From positions 248,001 to 312,000 of the forward strand of contig CANNZV010000256.1 of NCBI GenBank assembly GCA_947561585.1: a DNA stretch of 64,000 nucleotides. The letters run 5' to 3'. Under the pieces are notes generated by a model. It saw only the letters and a program-made list of their open reading frames with translations. It did not search any database and was not told where the DNA came from. Shown here piece by piece: positions 25,166-38,133 of the stretch (position 1 is its first letter; every line of letters starts with the position of its first letter). A program made the position numbers and the translations under genes. The stretch comes from Caprella mutica (Eukaryota; Arthropoda; Malacostraca; Amphipoda; Caprellidae).

Positions 25166-27164
25166 GGTTGTCTATTATTTTACCCTCGACTAATGAAGAT
25201 GAACTAATGATCAATACCTATTCAGATAAACTCCTACAGTCCTACAAACCAAATCAAGAGAAATAAAAAATATAATTTTTCTACATCCTGTTTCAGGTAT
25301 TTTTCACCCTCTTCTTAATATATTTACTCAAACTGGCTAACATTCCCTACAAAAAATAATTTCAAATAACATTGCTTTATTTCAAACTCATAAAATTAAT
25401 CAACTTCAAATATTAAAAATCGATTAAAAATATCTAAACATTCTAGATATTAGCCAACAATTATCTTAGAAAAGAAAATAAGAATTTTATTACCATCGAT
25501 AGGCATGTTTTTTTAATCGGTCGCAACTTTAAATGCATATTGCATAGGAGATGATTCTTTTGTCTAACTATATTTCCAAGTTTAACATACCTAAAGAGTA
25601 TATTTTTTGCAAGAAAATTGAAAAAAAATGCAGAGCAGCACATATAAAAGACGATATTCAATTTTATATGTAACGAAATTATCCAATTTTGATAATTGTA
25701 TTTTTATGGCCAGTGTCGAATTCAAAGCATAATGATACATTCAGTTAGGTGTGACATTTTTTTGGTTGTGGAGTCAAAGAAAAGTGTATTCATTATTAAT
25801 TTAAGACAGTTTACTAATTTCTCATTCATTAATTATAATATTGTAGATATTTTACAATTGGTCTGAGTACACTGTGCCAAATTTGTAAATTTAAATATAA
25901 TAGAGAACTAGTAATTTAAAAAACCTGGTAGGGTCATTACTAATAAATTTTGCATAGCTATATTAAATCATACATTATTTTAAGAACAAATATATATAGA
26001 ATTATTGTTTATAATTATTATATTATACAATTATTTCCATTAAGTAGTAGTTAACTCTTTAGTACTGAATTTCTAAAAAAAAAAAATTTAAAACAAACTT
26101 AAGTATATGACTTTTTAAATCAAACGTGACTATCGTTTATTTTCACATTGAATCTATTATTAGAAACTTATTATCATAAAAACTATTTGTTTAACTTTAC
26201 CAAAACTGACAGCTAATTTATCAATCGAGTTACACAAATAGTCTTCCCCCAAAAAGTGCCAGTCACGCACCCTAGTGTACCCGTCACCCAGCTGTAAAAA
26301 ATACCAAGAGGGAACGTGGATAGCTTGCAAATGTTCTTATGACGTCACGGCAAGAGGACATACCTTACGAGGTTGAGATTTGTTATATTTGGCTCAGCAC
26401 GCGAAAAAAGCATGACTGATGTCACGGCAAAGAATTACGTTTGTTATAGGGAGGAAGTGCGTTACCAACTATTCTCAGAAAATGACCATGGCTGTAAAAT
26501 ATGGTAGTTAAGATAGTGGACAATATTTGGTTTTAATTGACAGGAATAGAATTATTTGGTAATACAACAACAATGGTAAAAAATAGTTTAATTACTAATA
26601 TCTAATAAATTAAATCGTTTGTTATTTGATTTATATACTATTTTCACAAGCTGAAATAATATTTTGTTATAAAATAATATTTCTTATAAGAAAGTTATAT
26701 GATAATTTTCCAAATTTATAGGTTCAGCCTTTTATTTTAATTATTCAATATATGTACAATTTCTATTCAAAAAAATTAATATTTTCATATGTATATAAAT
26801 ATATCCCATAGCACATTGCATTATTAACGATACAGCTAACAAGAAATCAATTTGACAGCTTTTTTTCATAAACTTTGTAATTCATAAATTATTATTGGTA
26901 TGTATTTAATAAAAATTATTTTAACATAAGAAGACACTGGGAAGAAATAGAAGGAGAAAAATAAAGTATCTACCAATAATAATGTATGAGATATGAATGT
27001 TTGTAAAGAAGAAAGCACTCAAAATAACTACTGGACAGATTTACAGTTTTATTGATTTACAACGTTAAAGTGTTAATGATAATAGAATTATATGTTTATG
27101 ATAGATAGATAAAGTGAATTAATATGTATCTACTGTTAACCTAATCACTTCATATAGGCAGTAT
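25166..27164. other. AT-rich spacer without a recognised gene
   Basis: Nothing coding is supported. A locally GC-richer patch at about 26240-26480 carries a direct pair TGACGTCACGGCAA (26340-26353) and TGATGTCACGGCAA (26417-26430), the first a perfect CRE palindrome. It could be a promoter or a transposon end. Confidence 0.4.
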
Positions 27165-29193
27165 TGGTTCTATGTAAATTCCCTCGCGGAAAATTCCACC
27201 ATGGAATATTCCACCGCGGATGATTCCACTGCATAATACTAGATTTCATTTACAGAAGATACATCATTTAACTGAATAACATTTCATTAGTTAAAAAAAT
27301 TAAGAAATTATAAGAATATGTTATGTTTAGTCAAGACCTTAGAGATAACCTAAGGCGAACATACGAAATAATTTACAGTTCACACGATTTTTTTATATAT
27401 GAATCAATTAAATTTATAATAAAAATTTAAATGTATAAATTCAACAATAAAGTTCCAACTCCTCAGTGATCAACCATTTAGTTTCCGTTTGATTCTCCTT
27501 TAAACATATACATATATGTTGAAACTGAAATTAAGGATAATATTTTTGCAATATAGTGGTATTGTGATTTACCCATAGAAGGCTGTGTTGTGCTTAAATA
27601 TCTCCGCTGTGTTTACCTTAAGGCCCGTCCACACCTAACACTCATGAACGTACTTTTGCGCGCTTGCCCGCGTTCATGACTCCACGCAAACTAGTGAGGC
27701 GCGTCCACACCTATTTACTGTGAATATTATTGGTTCTACCTACAACGATATAATTAATATTACAAGTTGACAGGTCTATTGAATATGATACAGTAAACCA
27801 TATATTAAGCTAATTTAGACTCATTTGTTTGATTTCCAGGGTAAATTTAATTATCTAATAACAATTATGAATTTGTTTTGTAAAATTTCTTAAGATTGAT
27901 TCTTTATATAAATTAAACAATTGCTTACTCAATGTAAAAATATGACTTGTGTTTTATCCAAATATATGTTATAATTGTTTGTTTAACTGTTTATATTTCA
28001 CATTTACTTTTGGTCATGATGAATAAAATGTATTTGTCAAAGTAGGCAATATAGCATACTAATTTACTACTGATGAAGTGGTATGAAATTAAAATCATTT
28101 TTAATTATACAAGAGTTTTTAGTTTAGTAAGGGTTTAACGTCTGAACAACTTCACTAATAAAGATCGACTTTCGTCTGAGTTAATAATATAAACAAAATA
28201 TAAAAAATAATAGAACACCATAATATTCAGAAATTAAAGAATATTGTTATGTTTCTATCGGAGCGCCGTTCACATCCATCCTGCCGTCGTGACTGCAAGC
28301 GTCCTAGGCTACTGGCATGAATGATGATTTCGCACGCATGCTATCGCTATGGGAGCAATAGCGATAGCATGCCTCATCCTAGCCGCACAATTACTGTACC
28401 TCTCGTTATTACCTTATTTTGCTCTTGGAAATAAATAATTATTCTCCAATTGTGCCCTTTTTATTGCCTTACCGCAATTTTGTTGCATAAATTTGATTTT
28501 ATTTTAAATGTATCAATATATATTTCAAATTAATTCAGCAACAATAAAAGGGGGAATTTGAAAAAAAAATTGACACGTACTAAAATAAAATGTTTATTAC
28601 CGATGTATTTGAATAAAAAATTTAAAAAATACAAAGCTGAAATTATCTTAGACTGTTAAATAATCACGATTGGAGGTATTACAAAAATAATGTTTTATAT
28701 ATTATGTGTTTTGACTAAATTTTATACATAGGGTTAAGCATGTAAATAGCGGTACATTAATTAACTAGTTTCGACCTGAAACAACATCTAAATGTAAATT
28801 CGGTTCTGCAGCTTGCTGATTTAAATTGACTCTAAAGAAATAGACATTAAAAACATGCTTCTCATTTTACTGCTCAATATTTAGACTTTCAATATTGAAT
28901 ATACGTAACATTTTTTTTGTATCAAATTTTAAAATCTGAACTTTTACTTTCCAGTTAGATTCAAGAAGCGAAATTTAGCAGCGTTGCCATACCAGCGTCA
29001 TATTCTGTCATGATTAACTATATAAATATTCAATGCCTATATATGTATATAATGCGTTAATTAATTATTTTATCAAAACGATTGAATCTTCCATGGTGGA
29101 ATTTTCCACATCTGTCATTTAACGCCAGTGGAAACTCCTAGTTGAACGTTCAGCGGGGGAACTTTCCGCGGTGGAACTTTCCGGCCACGACGG
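27165..29193. mobile_element. Foldback-like element A (GGAAAATTCCACC termini)
   Basis: The left end has gcggaaaattccaccatgg followed by related units (ttccaccgcggatga). The right end carries the inverted motifs (atggtggaattttcc, ccgcggtggaactttccgg). The ends are variable tandem copies of a roughly 15-bp unit in opposite orientation. The interior holds a GC-richer repeated 'cgtccacaccta' block (27622-27720) and a 15-bp hairpin (28336-28372), possibly nested insertions. The boundaries are approximate. Confidence 0.45.
28336..28372. other. Perfect 15-bp hairpin
   Basis: gcatgctatcgctat at 28336-28350 pairs perfectly with 28358-28372 across a 7-nt loop (gggagca). It lies inside a GC-rich patch (28260-28390) that is unusual for the window. 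Confidence 0.9.
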
Positions 29194-29665
29194 AATTATA
29201 TGGAATTGAAGAAATTAATTTAATTAAATGATTGAATACCCTGCGGGTATGTGTACCACCGATCTATCCCATTTGATCATTGCAGTAAATATGATCCACA
29301 ATTTGTTTGTATTTTTTTAAATTATTATTCGGAATGTCCGACAAAACATGATCGATATATAGGCATTTTGAAGATTTTATTAATAACTACTGGATATCCT
29401 ACGAATCATTAATTTCTTAATCCTAGATAGAGTTTTTTTTATCATCAATTACTATATACACTAGTATATTTAGAAAGATGACAGGGTGATTTATTTTTTC
29501 TCCTGAGTATTTCATATTGAAGAATTTATTCAATTTGTGAATTTTCAATTATTTTTATTTTTATGCAGTTCCTATATTTTTTAGAGCAAGTAAAGATAGC
29601 AGCCCACAGTCCGCTAACTTTACTAGTGTCAATTCTGGTCTGTTAATTTTACTGGATAGGAAATA

Positions 29666-30876
29666 GGAGCAAGTAAAGAAACAGACCAGAAACGGACCAA
29701 GTAAATTTAACGGACCAGAAATGAAGCTGGTGATGATAACGGACCAGAAATTCAGCTGGTAAAGTTAACGAAACACAACTTTTTTAGTTTTAAAAAAATA
29801 TTTGCTTTAGTAATTTATAAATATACAACTGTATAAATGATAATATTAATGACTATACACTAATCTTGCATATTTTATCAGTTGAAAGAATTGATAAAAA
29901 AAACTTCATCCATTTTGAAGTTTTTAAGAACGAGTCGTGAAAAGATGAAAAAAAATCTGCTTAAATCCTTTAATGTGGTATCTATGATTCCAAAATTATA
30001 TTCCTATTCCTATTATTGGTCAATATTTAATAACTAGTGTATTTGCCCGTTAAAAATAACGGGCCTCCAATAGTAATTCATCACCCGTTGTTAAGTTATA
30101 TTTAGTAAATTAAAATATAATTGATTTTTCTGCATAAACTGATACTTTTTCCATAGATAAAAACATATAAAAAATTGAATAAAAACAGAAGAATTTTAAT
30201 ATCAAGTCAATATATTCCCGTGCACTAAGGAAATTATTAGTATAGATCAAGTGGTGAGTCAGTGGCCAAAATAATATCGCGTCTTGCGGGACGCTAAAAT
30301 CCTTATTTTTGGGTCATGTGACTGGTAATCAAGCATCAGTTTAATGGAGAAATGATACAACTGAAACAAAATTTAATGGAGAAATGATATAACTTAATCA
30401 AAATAAGGTTTTACACCGTCTTCCTTAGCGTCTTGCAATCGCTGCAACACTTCTTCTCTCTACTGTAGAGTAGTTTATCATAACTCTATGAACTTTACTG
30501 GGTTAAATTATCAAATATTTGACCAATAATAGGAATAGGAATATAATTTTGGAATCATAGATACCACGTTAAAGGATTTAAGCAGAATTGTTTTCCATCT
30601 TTTCACGACTCGTTCTTAACAACTTCAAAATGGATCAAGTTTTTTTTATCAATTCTTTCAATTGATAAAATATGCAAGATTAGTGTGTAGTCATTAATAT
30701 TATCATTTATACAGTTGTAGATATATGAAATACTAAAGCAAATATTTTTAAAAACTAAACAAGTTGTGGTTCGTTATTTTTACTAGCTGAATTTCTGGTC
30801 CATTATTTTTACCGGCTTCATTTCTGGTCAGTTAACTTTACTTGGTCCGTTTTTGGTCCGTTTCTTTACTTGCTCC
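29666..30876. mobile_element. Foldback element, GGAGCAAGTAAAG family, copy 1 (1.2 kb)
   Basis: The ends are ggagcaagtaaagaaac and its complement. Inverted arms of roughly 390 bp each begin with 3-4 tandem, degenerate copies of 'ggaccagaaatgaagctagt' + 'aaagttaac' and continue as unique inverted sequence (for example attccaaaattatattcc at 29988 against its complement at 30537). The central 450 bp contains a later insertion, the dispersed repeat at 30032. A further partial end (agcaagtaaagatagcag) lies just outside, at 29585. Confidence 0.85.
30032..30235. repeat. Dispersed 'CCCGTTA-hairpin' repeat, copy 2
   Basis: Same family as 9283-9460, beginning ctagtgtatttgcccgttaa with a perfect gcccgtta/taacgggc hairpin. 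It is nested between the arms of the foldback element, so it inserted after that element formed. Confidence 0.6.
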
Positions 30877-31258
30877 TATTTTTTCCTTCAATTTCATTAA
30901 AAAAAATTAAGTTACTGAACGAATGTTTTCGAATTTAATTTTTCTGGAACTGATATAATATATTTTTTCAAATTGGTCATATCTTTTTGTCCAATGTATT
31001 ATATCATATAAAATATGATATATTTATCATTTATGTATATTTTAAATTTTATTTACCAGTTTTAATACATTTTCAATCATTTCAAATTATTTTAAATTAA
31101 AGAAAAAGTATATACAAATATTACAGACTAAATATTTTATTAAAACAATTTTCTATTTTGCGCGGCTGCTCAATAATATCGGCCGCGTCATTCCGTCCGT
31201 GTGTCACCTTTTTATTAAGAAATACATTAAAATAAAAAAAATGGTTGACATTACTATA

Positions 31259-32095
31259 CAGTGTGTCCGCAAAAAATGTATCCGATGCCTTGAATATACA
31301 TTATTCATCATTTACGATGATATGCATAATATGTTGGCAAGGTTCATATAGACTATAACAGGTTTAACGAATGGGGAAACAATTGCCATTGAGAAAACAA
31401 CATTTTCTGTCTTCCTTCTTGAATATCTCTTAAACGGTAGATTAAACTTTAGAAATTTAATAATCTATCGAATGGTATAAAAAATATTTCAATGAAATGG
31501 TTATTATCACTGCAAAACCAAAAAAAAAATAACTGCTATTCACTACGACAATTAGCAATGGAAGGAACAATTTCTGTCTTTCTTCTTGAATATCTCTTAA
31601 ACGATAGATTAAACTCGGGCGTGAGTCAGAATAGAATTCTTTAGAATTTAATAATCTATCGAATGGTATAAAAAATATTTTAAAGAAATGGTTATTATCA
31701 CTGTTAAAAGAACAAGAAGCTAACTGCTATTCACGTCGTTGTCCGTTGATTAATGGGCACAGGTCAACATTTTCATACGCTTTAATTACTGTAGCTAAAA
31801 GCCTAAAATAAGAACAAACATAATATTGCAATAATAAAATAAGAAATAAACAATGTAAAATGTTAATTATTTGTAACATAGGTTTCATAAGTTTTAATCT
31901 AAAGAAAAGGTTTTCATATAAAGAATTAGTAGACGCAGCTCTTAGTAACATTTCGTACTATTTCTATACGTTTAACCTATAATAGTCTATGAACCTTGAT
32001 ATGTTGGTACCATAGTTACGTAGATTAATATTAATTAATTTTAAATAATATATATATTTTCGATGGCAGTGGATACATTTTTTGCGGACACACTG
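31259..32095. mobile_element. 837-bp non-autonomous mariner-type element
   Basis: Perfect 25-bp terminal inverted repeats begin CAGTGTGTCCGCAAAAAATG, with TA on both flanks (31257-31258 and 32096-32097). A segment of about 130 bp (tgaatatctcttaaacg ... atggttattatcactg) is directly duplicated inside at about 31400-31520 and 31565-31705. There is no transposase; the 74-residue minus-strand frame is not supported. Confidence 0.9.
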
Positions 32096-32100
32096 TATAA

Positions 32101-32776
32101 GAAGGGTCACAGAATTATTACTAATTTTATAATTTTACAATAATCTTCTATGGCCCCATTATAAATTCATTAGAGTTTTTATTTGTGAGTGATATTATAG
32201 ATGACAAATTATGTAGGAAGAAATAGTTTTATACATTCTATATTTTTTTACATATGAAGTTATATTTATAATATAGTTTAAATTTATTAAATAATATCCG
32301 TTAACTAGTTGTTAATAATGCACAATTATTTTATTATTGTCACTTGTATACGTGTACTTAATAAATGAATGATTAATTCAGGTAAAAACTGACACTATAT
32401 TAATATCTTTTATAAGTTCGTAAAAGAAAATATATTTTACGTATACTTTGAACGACCAAAATTTTGAAACTAGATTTATTGAAAAATTTATTATTTTTTC
32501 CATAGTATCATCGAAAGAAAGTGTCAATAAATTTGATTTATAAGATAAAGATATTAATATATGTTATATGGTGTCATATGAGTTACATGATATTTCTTGA
32601 GTTACATGATATTTCTTGAGTTATATGATATTTCTTGTGTTATATGATATTTCAATTTTATGATGTCATCCTAAAGTACCTAGCAATTAGCAAAGACTGA
32701 TTAGAAATTTTGTCACGTTTTGACATTATTTTCAATGGAGGCATCTGGTGACAGAGTTACATTACATTGTTAATAG
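32101..32776. other. AT-rich spacer
   Basis: No gene is seen. It contains three tandem copies of a roughly 21-bp unit (gagttacatgatatttctt) at about 32580-32655. Confidence 0.6.
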
Positions 32777-33560
32777 GATATTGAGAGTAAATGAAAAGGT
32801 GAGTAAATGAAAGAGTGAGTAAATGAAAGAGTGAGTAAATGAAAAAGTGAGTAAATGAAAGAGTGAGTAAATGAAAGAGTGAGTAAATGAAAAAGTGAGT
32901 AAATGAAAGAGTGAGTAAATGAAAAAGTGAGTAAATGAAAGAGTGAGTAAATGAAAAAGTGAGTAAATGAAAAAGTGTGTAATTGATAATGTGAGTAAAC
33001 GAAAAAGTGTGTAAATGAAAATGTGAGTAAATGAAAATGTGAGTAAACGAGAAAGTGTGTAAATGAAAATGTGAGTAAATGAAAAGTGAGTTAATGAAAA
33101 AGTGAGTAAATGAAAAAGTGAGTGAATGAAAAAGTGAGTAAATGAAAAAGTGAGTAAATGAAAAAGTGAGTAAATGAAAAAGTGAGTAAATGAAAAAGTG
33201 AGTAAATGAAAAATTGTGTAATTGATAATGTGAGTAAACGAGAAAGTGTGTAAATGAAAATGTGAGTAAATGAAAAGTGAGTAAATGAAAAAGTGAGTAA
33301 ATGAAAAAGTGAGTAAATGAAAAAGTGAGTAAATGAAAAAGTGAGTAAATGAAAAAGTGTGTAAATGGAAATGTGAGTAAATGAAAAAGTGTGTAAATGA
33401 AAAAGTGAGTAAATGAAAAAGTGAGTGAATGAAAAAGTGAGTAAATGACAAAGTGAGTAAATGAAAAAGTGTGTAAATGGAAATGTGAGTTAATGAAAAA
33501 GTGTATACGTGAAAAAGTGTGTAATTGAAATAGTGTGTAATTGAAGATGCGTTCAGATGA
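32777..33560. repeat. 16-bp satellite, about 49 copies
   Basis: The unit is gtgagtaaatgaaaaa, with variants gtgtgtaaatgaaaat and gtgtgtaattgataat and some 15-bp units. Blocks of variants recur: the 'aattgataat' variant followed by 'aaacgagaaagt' appears near 32980-33060 and 33210-33250. The minus-strand frames of 271 and 229 residues (FTHFFIYSLFHLLTFS repeats) are stop-free repeat. Degenerate outlying units persist at about 34510-34650. Confidence 0.96.
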
Positions 33561-33642
33561 AAAGGTATACATTTATATATATCAAATTTATTTGAATTTA
33601 CAGATAAAAGATTGAAGTTCCATTATTAATAAATGATGTCCT

Positions 33643-34330
33643 TCAGATGTTCTCAGATATTGCTGAAAAAAAGCACAATCTTTGTACAATATTTTGCAAA
33701 ATATTTTCTAATGTGTCTCTCGTTATTTGATTAATTTCTTCGATGATGATGATGATGTTTTTAACTCTTGAACATATGTAGGGATTTTTCTTGGAATATC
33801 CTAGGATTTTGATCACTCCAAAACTTGCAACTCTGTTTGTTGACGTTTCTGGTAAAGTAGAAATGGTCCTAGTCAACCATTATCAGATTTGAAATGGATA
33901 ACTCATCATTGGTTAACCTCAAAAAATTGTAGAAAAAAATTGTCCTCTGTTGACGATCATTAAAGGTCAGCAGATGTGTTACTTGAATTTTATTTGGAAA
34001 CTTTAAAAAAAAAATTTATTATATCTTGAAGAGATCGTCGATAAATTCCAAGTTCAGTGGCTATTTTCCTAGTTGATGTTTTTGGATTGTTTGGAACACT
34101 GTTTCGGATAGGTCGGATTACGACATCATTTTTTTACTGAATTTCGTCTACCTGAATGTGTTTTAACCATTGAAACCATTGCATTTATATAGGGTTTAGA
34201 AGGTCCTCTTTGATGAAACACTCTTGCCAAATTCTCGTTCCACCGCTACTAATGATCCATGATGTTTCAAGTTGGCATTTCCTCTATTCTTGGTCGTTAT
34301 TCTTTGCTGTATCTTGCGAACTTGGGGATA
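33643..34330 (-). pseudogene. Mariner/IS630-like transposase relic
   Basis: The minus-strand fragments lie in the right order but in several frames: VAVEREFGKSVSSKRTF (about 34240), then RKIATELGIYRRSLQDI (about 34040, a helix-turn-helix), then a block like KIQVTHLLTFNDRQQR, and at the end INQITRDTLENILQNIVQRL (about 33680). This is the order of the arthropod DDE transposases with an HTH followed by a C-terminal helix. The central catalytic region is deleted, and several frameshifts and stops are present. Confidence 0.65.
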
Positions 34331-37060
34331 ATTTGAAGTTTGTAATTCGATGAACAAATGTTATTTTTTTATCAGCATTATACCTACTGTAAAAAATCTT
34401 TGAGGTTTTATCGATAAATTCTTTTTTATTTGATGTCTATAGCCCCAATCGGTTTTCATGCAATAAACATTTAAAAGTGTATAAAGTTACTTTTCTGGTA
34501 CCGTGTGTTTAGTTGGAAAAGTGTGTAATTGAATAGAAACTAAATAAAAAAGTGAAAAATTGAAGAAGTTAGTAAATGAAAATGTATGCGCGTAGATGAA
34601 AAATTAGAAATTGAAAGAATGAATAATTGAAAATGTGTGTAATTTTAATTATAAAAGAGTATACTTTTATAGATACCTTTAGTTTCAAAAACATAATCTC
34701 TGGAAGACTTACAAAATCACAACTAATTCCATTTCTTTAGTGAAATAATAGAATACATTTATTTTAATATAAAAATCGTGAAACATTGATAAATAATAAT
34801 TAATTCGTATCAGTTGAGAAATAAAGAAAAATAATAATTACTCATAACACATGGGATGGAGAACATTAAATATTTATTAACCCTAAATAGATTAAAAAGT
34901 GTCAATAATTAATATAATATTCTAGGTATAAATTAAGTTATACCTAGAATGGTAATATTTTCTGTATCATAGAAAACTTTTACTTAAACAAGGGTAAACT
35001 AATATAGAAAATTAATGCATTTATTTATATCAATATACTATACTCTCCCCCTATTTAATAATGCACATGCTGTGTGTCTTTGTCTGTTAGTCGCAAAATG
35101 ATGGCATGCTTTAACATTTAATATACATATAAAATTATTTATATATAAAAAAAATTTATAAAATTTTTTTTATACATTTATTTTTCTTTAATAATTTTTT
35201 TAAACAATTTATTTTACATAAATTTTTCTGAATTCAATTTTTTTCAATATTTTTTTCATATAAATTTTTCAATAAAAAGGCTTACTATATATTTTTTCTT
35301 TTACTATTGATACTCCAACAATTCCAATGGGAAAGTAAACTAGTATTTCTATAAAAGAAACAACAAATCTCTGAAATATCTATCTGAACAGATGGAAAGA
35401 GCTGAAGTTATCCTCTCGCGTATCATGGTTGAGAATTTGCCTAATCTATTTTTCCTAGAACGTTAATTCGTTATCATGTTAAACGATTATTTTCAAAACG
35501 ATTTGATTATATTTAGTGTCACATACGTATGTAGTTTCTATAGAACACATAGAGAGTCGTCTGTGATAAATAACTTTGGAGCACCATGAACGAAAATAAA
35601 AATTAAAACAATTGATTGGTTTGAAAACAAGTGATACCGAAACAGAAATATAGTCATCGGAAAAAAAAATCTACAGACGCCATTGTTTAGCTTTAGCAAA
35701 GAATAGTGTAAAAAAATCGCTAATCAGTTAAACATGACTCTCCGCTCGCTCATACAGAACAGAAAAACACATGAAATGTTGAAAAGCAATTTTCCAGAAT
35801 TCATTTGTTAGGGAGAACTGCTGCTTTCATCACTAGACCAGAATCCCTTTCTTTAGGTAAGTAAATATTTGGTAAATAATGGAAATTAAAGTTTCATGAC
35901 AGACATGTGGTTACCTCATTGAAGGTAATTAACATTCGTGACTTGTAAAGTGTTCTATCTTTTAGAAATAGCAGTAGGTTAAAGATCCCGACCAAAAGGC
36001 GCGCATATTGAACAAGTTATGGTAATTCAAATGTATTAAATATATATGGACATGAATAGAAATATCGAGGATTTTTATTATTGAACAGAATAAGATTGAT
36101 ATTGACTTAAATTAACTGTAATCTCATTGCAACTATAGAAATATTTAAATTTCATTTAAGAATCAAGATGAACAATTCGTCACAGGCACAGATTTATAGT
36201 TTGGACTATTTTGTAGAATTAACTGCGTTCTTTTAAAGTTATTCTGAATTTTGGCCTTGATATAAGCTTGAATTATCATAAGCAGGCTTAATTAATATTT
36301 ATATAACTTTCATTTAAAATTTAGAAAATTAATTATGCAATACTTCATGAGTTGTAATACATTAACTCTATCCAAATCTATGACGATTTTTATTTAGAAA
36401 AATTAATGTACCCTTAATTGGTATAACTCTTGTAACGAAATATCTGCATCAAATAAATTAAATAGGATACATAAAATAATGTGATAAAATAAATGGTATC
36501 GACAATCATTATTTCATGCTACGTATTAATTTTGTGAGTGTATTGAAACATATCAGTACTTGAGCTATTCATATGATAGACTATAAGTTTACGGTTATTA
36601 TACATAATTTAGTAAAGTGCATGATAAGCTAATTAATCAGCTCTGAAAATATAGTCACCGATTTCTCTTACTTGACAGAATAATGATAATGTGGTTATTT
36701 GACTCAGACAATACCCGGCAGTTACTAATTTGACCAAATGTATTATTCTCGAATGATAGTTAATAGTCATTTTAGGTCATTATGTATCGTATAATAAGTA
36801 ACTTGTATTGAAGTACTTGTGTTCCCGCTGTATAGCAGTGAGCACTACACCTAAATAAAAGAGAAAAATGGCTTTATGATGTAAAAAGAATTATGTAAAG
36901 AATTGTGAAACATTGATGCTATTATGTGATTATGTACTTAGCCGCTATTGCACCAATTAAACACATACTTCACTTTGAAACTTAAGTGTTACTGGATATT
37001 GTCACTTAGAGTGTTATCAACTCACAGTTGAACTGCAGAGTTATCAACAGTAAGAAGTCA
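34331..37060. other. AT-rich spacer
   Basis: No gene is supported. It includes decayed units of the 16-bp satellite (34510-34650), a short inverted pair tctaggtataaattaagtta/tacctaga at 34921-34949, and low-complexity T/A tracts at 35120-35290. Confidence 0.5.
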
Positions 37061-37660
37061 TGGTTCTAGGAAAATTCGGTCCCTAAAAATTCGGTTGCGG
37101 AACTTTGGTCTTATTTTTATAATGAAAAGAATGTTAATAGAAAAAGTGGAAATTATGAATACTAAAATGTGTCGAGTATTTGTTAAAATTGGATAATATC
37201 AATACCCATTACAAAATAATAAGTAACACTAGTAATTTTGGCATGCTTCAACAAAAAGATTTGAACAGAAAATTTTGGTCTTGAAAAATTTGGTTCTGGA
37301 ACTTTCGTTCTCATTTTTAAAAGCGATTTTATTAAAGAACAGTAATAGAAAAATAGAAATTATGAATATTGAAATGTGTAGAGTATTTCTTTAAAATGGA
37401 TAATATCATTAACCGTTGTAAAAGGATACGTAACATTAGTAATTATGACATTTATTTAACATGGGATTTGAGAGGAAAATTCGGTCTCTGAATTGATGTA
37501 AGTGTGGGGTTGTGCCGCCCCCCGTACCCCCTCCTTAAGAATATGTGCAGTACAACGGACTAGCGGATTCAGTAAACTGCATAACAACAATTATTTATGT
37601 TTATAGTTTCAAATGTTCCGAGACCGAATTTTCATGACCAAAATTTCCGACCACCGGTAA
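37061..37660. mobile_element. Foldback-like element B (GGAAAATTCGGTC termini)
   Basis: The left end is ctaggaaaattcggtccct followed by 'aaaaattcggttgcggaac'. The right end carries the inverted motifs 'gagaccgaattttcatgacc' and 'aaatttccgaccaccggt'. Inside, a segment of about 170 bp is directly duplicated (about 37075-37245 and 37290-37460, sharing 'gaaatgtgtagagtattt'). The end motif is a variant of that in elements A, C and D. Confidence 0.6.
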
Positions 37661-38133
37661 TCAGTGTAGCGTCAACTATCAAATTATTCCTTTCTAATAT
37701 GAGTGCTTAAAGGTCCCCTCCAAGCAAATATTTTTATTGTCTTATTCAACGAGGATTATGTTTCTCATCATTTTGCTGCAAACCGCATGTAAATATTTAT
37801 AATATGCTTTTCTATACATAATCAAAATACTGTATATTATTTTCTAATATGCAGTGATCTTCGTGTCGGACATGAACGAAAATTATTTCTCTTGAAAACT
37901 AACTTGCTGTACCTATATATTTAGTAAAATGTCGAATTTCAACATAACTCTACTAATCTTTCATAAAAACAATTCTTTCAATTCTACAATGAAGAGAATT
38001 GAGAATATTGCAAGCAATAAGGATTTCTGAAAATCGATACAATTATGTCCCCATATTTTACCAACAGATTAATTAAACCGTATATGAAGAACTGTGCATT
38101 CTGAACCAAACCAGATTATATTTATTCATTTAA

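Noticed and set aside
32757..33572. 271- and 229-residue minus-strand frames rich in Phe, Thr and His
   Set aside because: 16-bp satellite without stops on that strand. Two overlapping frames give the same repeat peptide.
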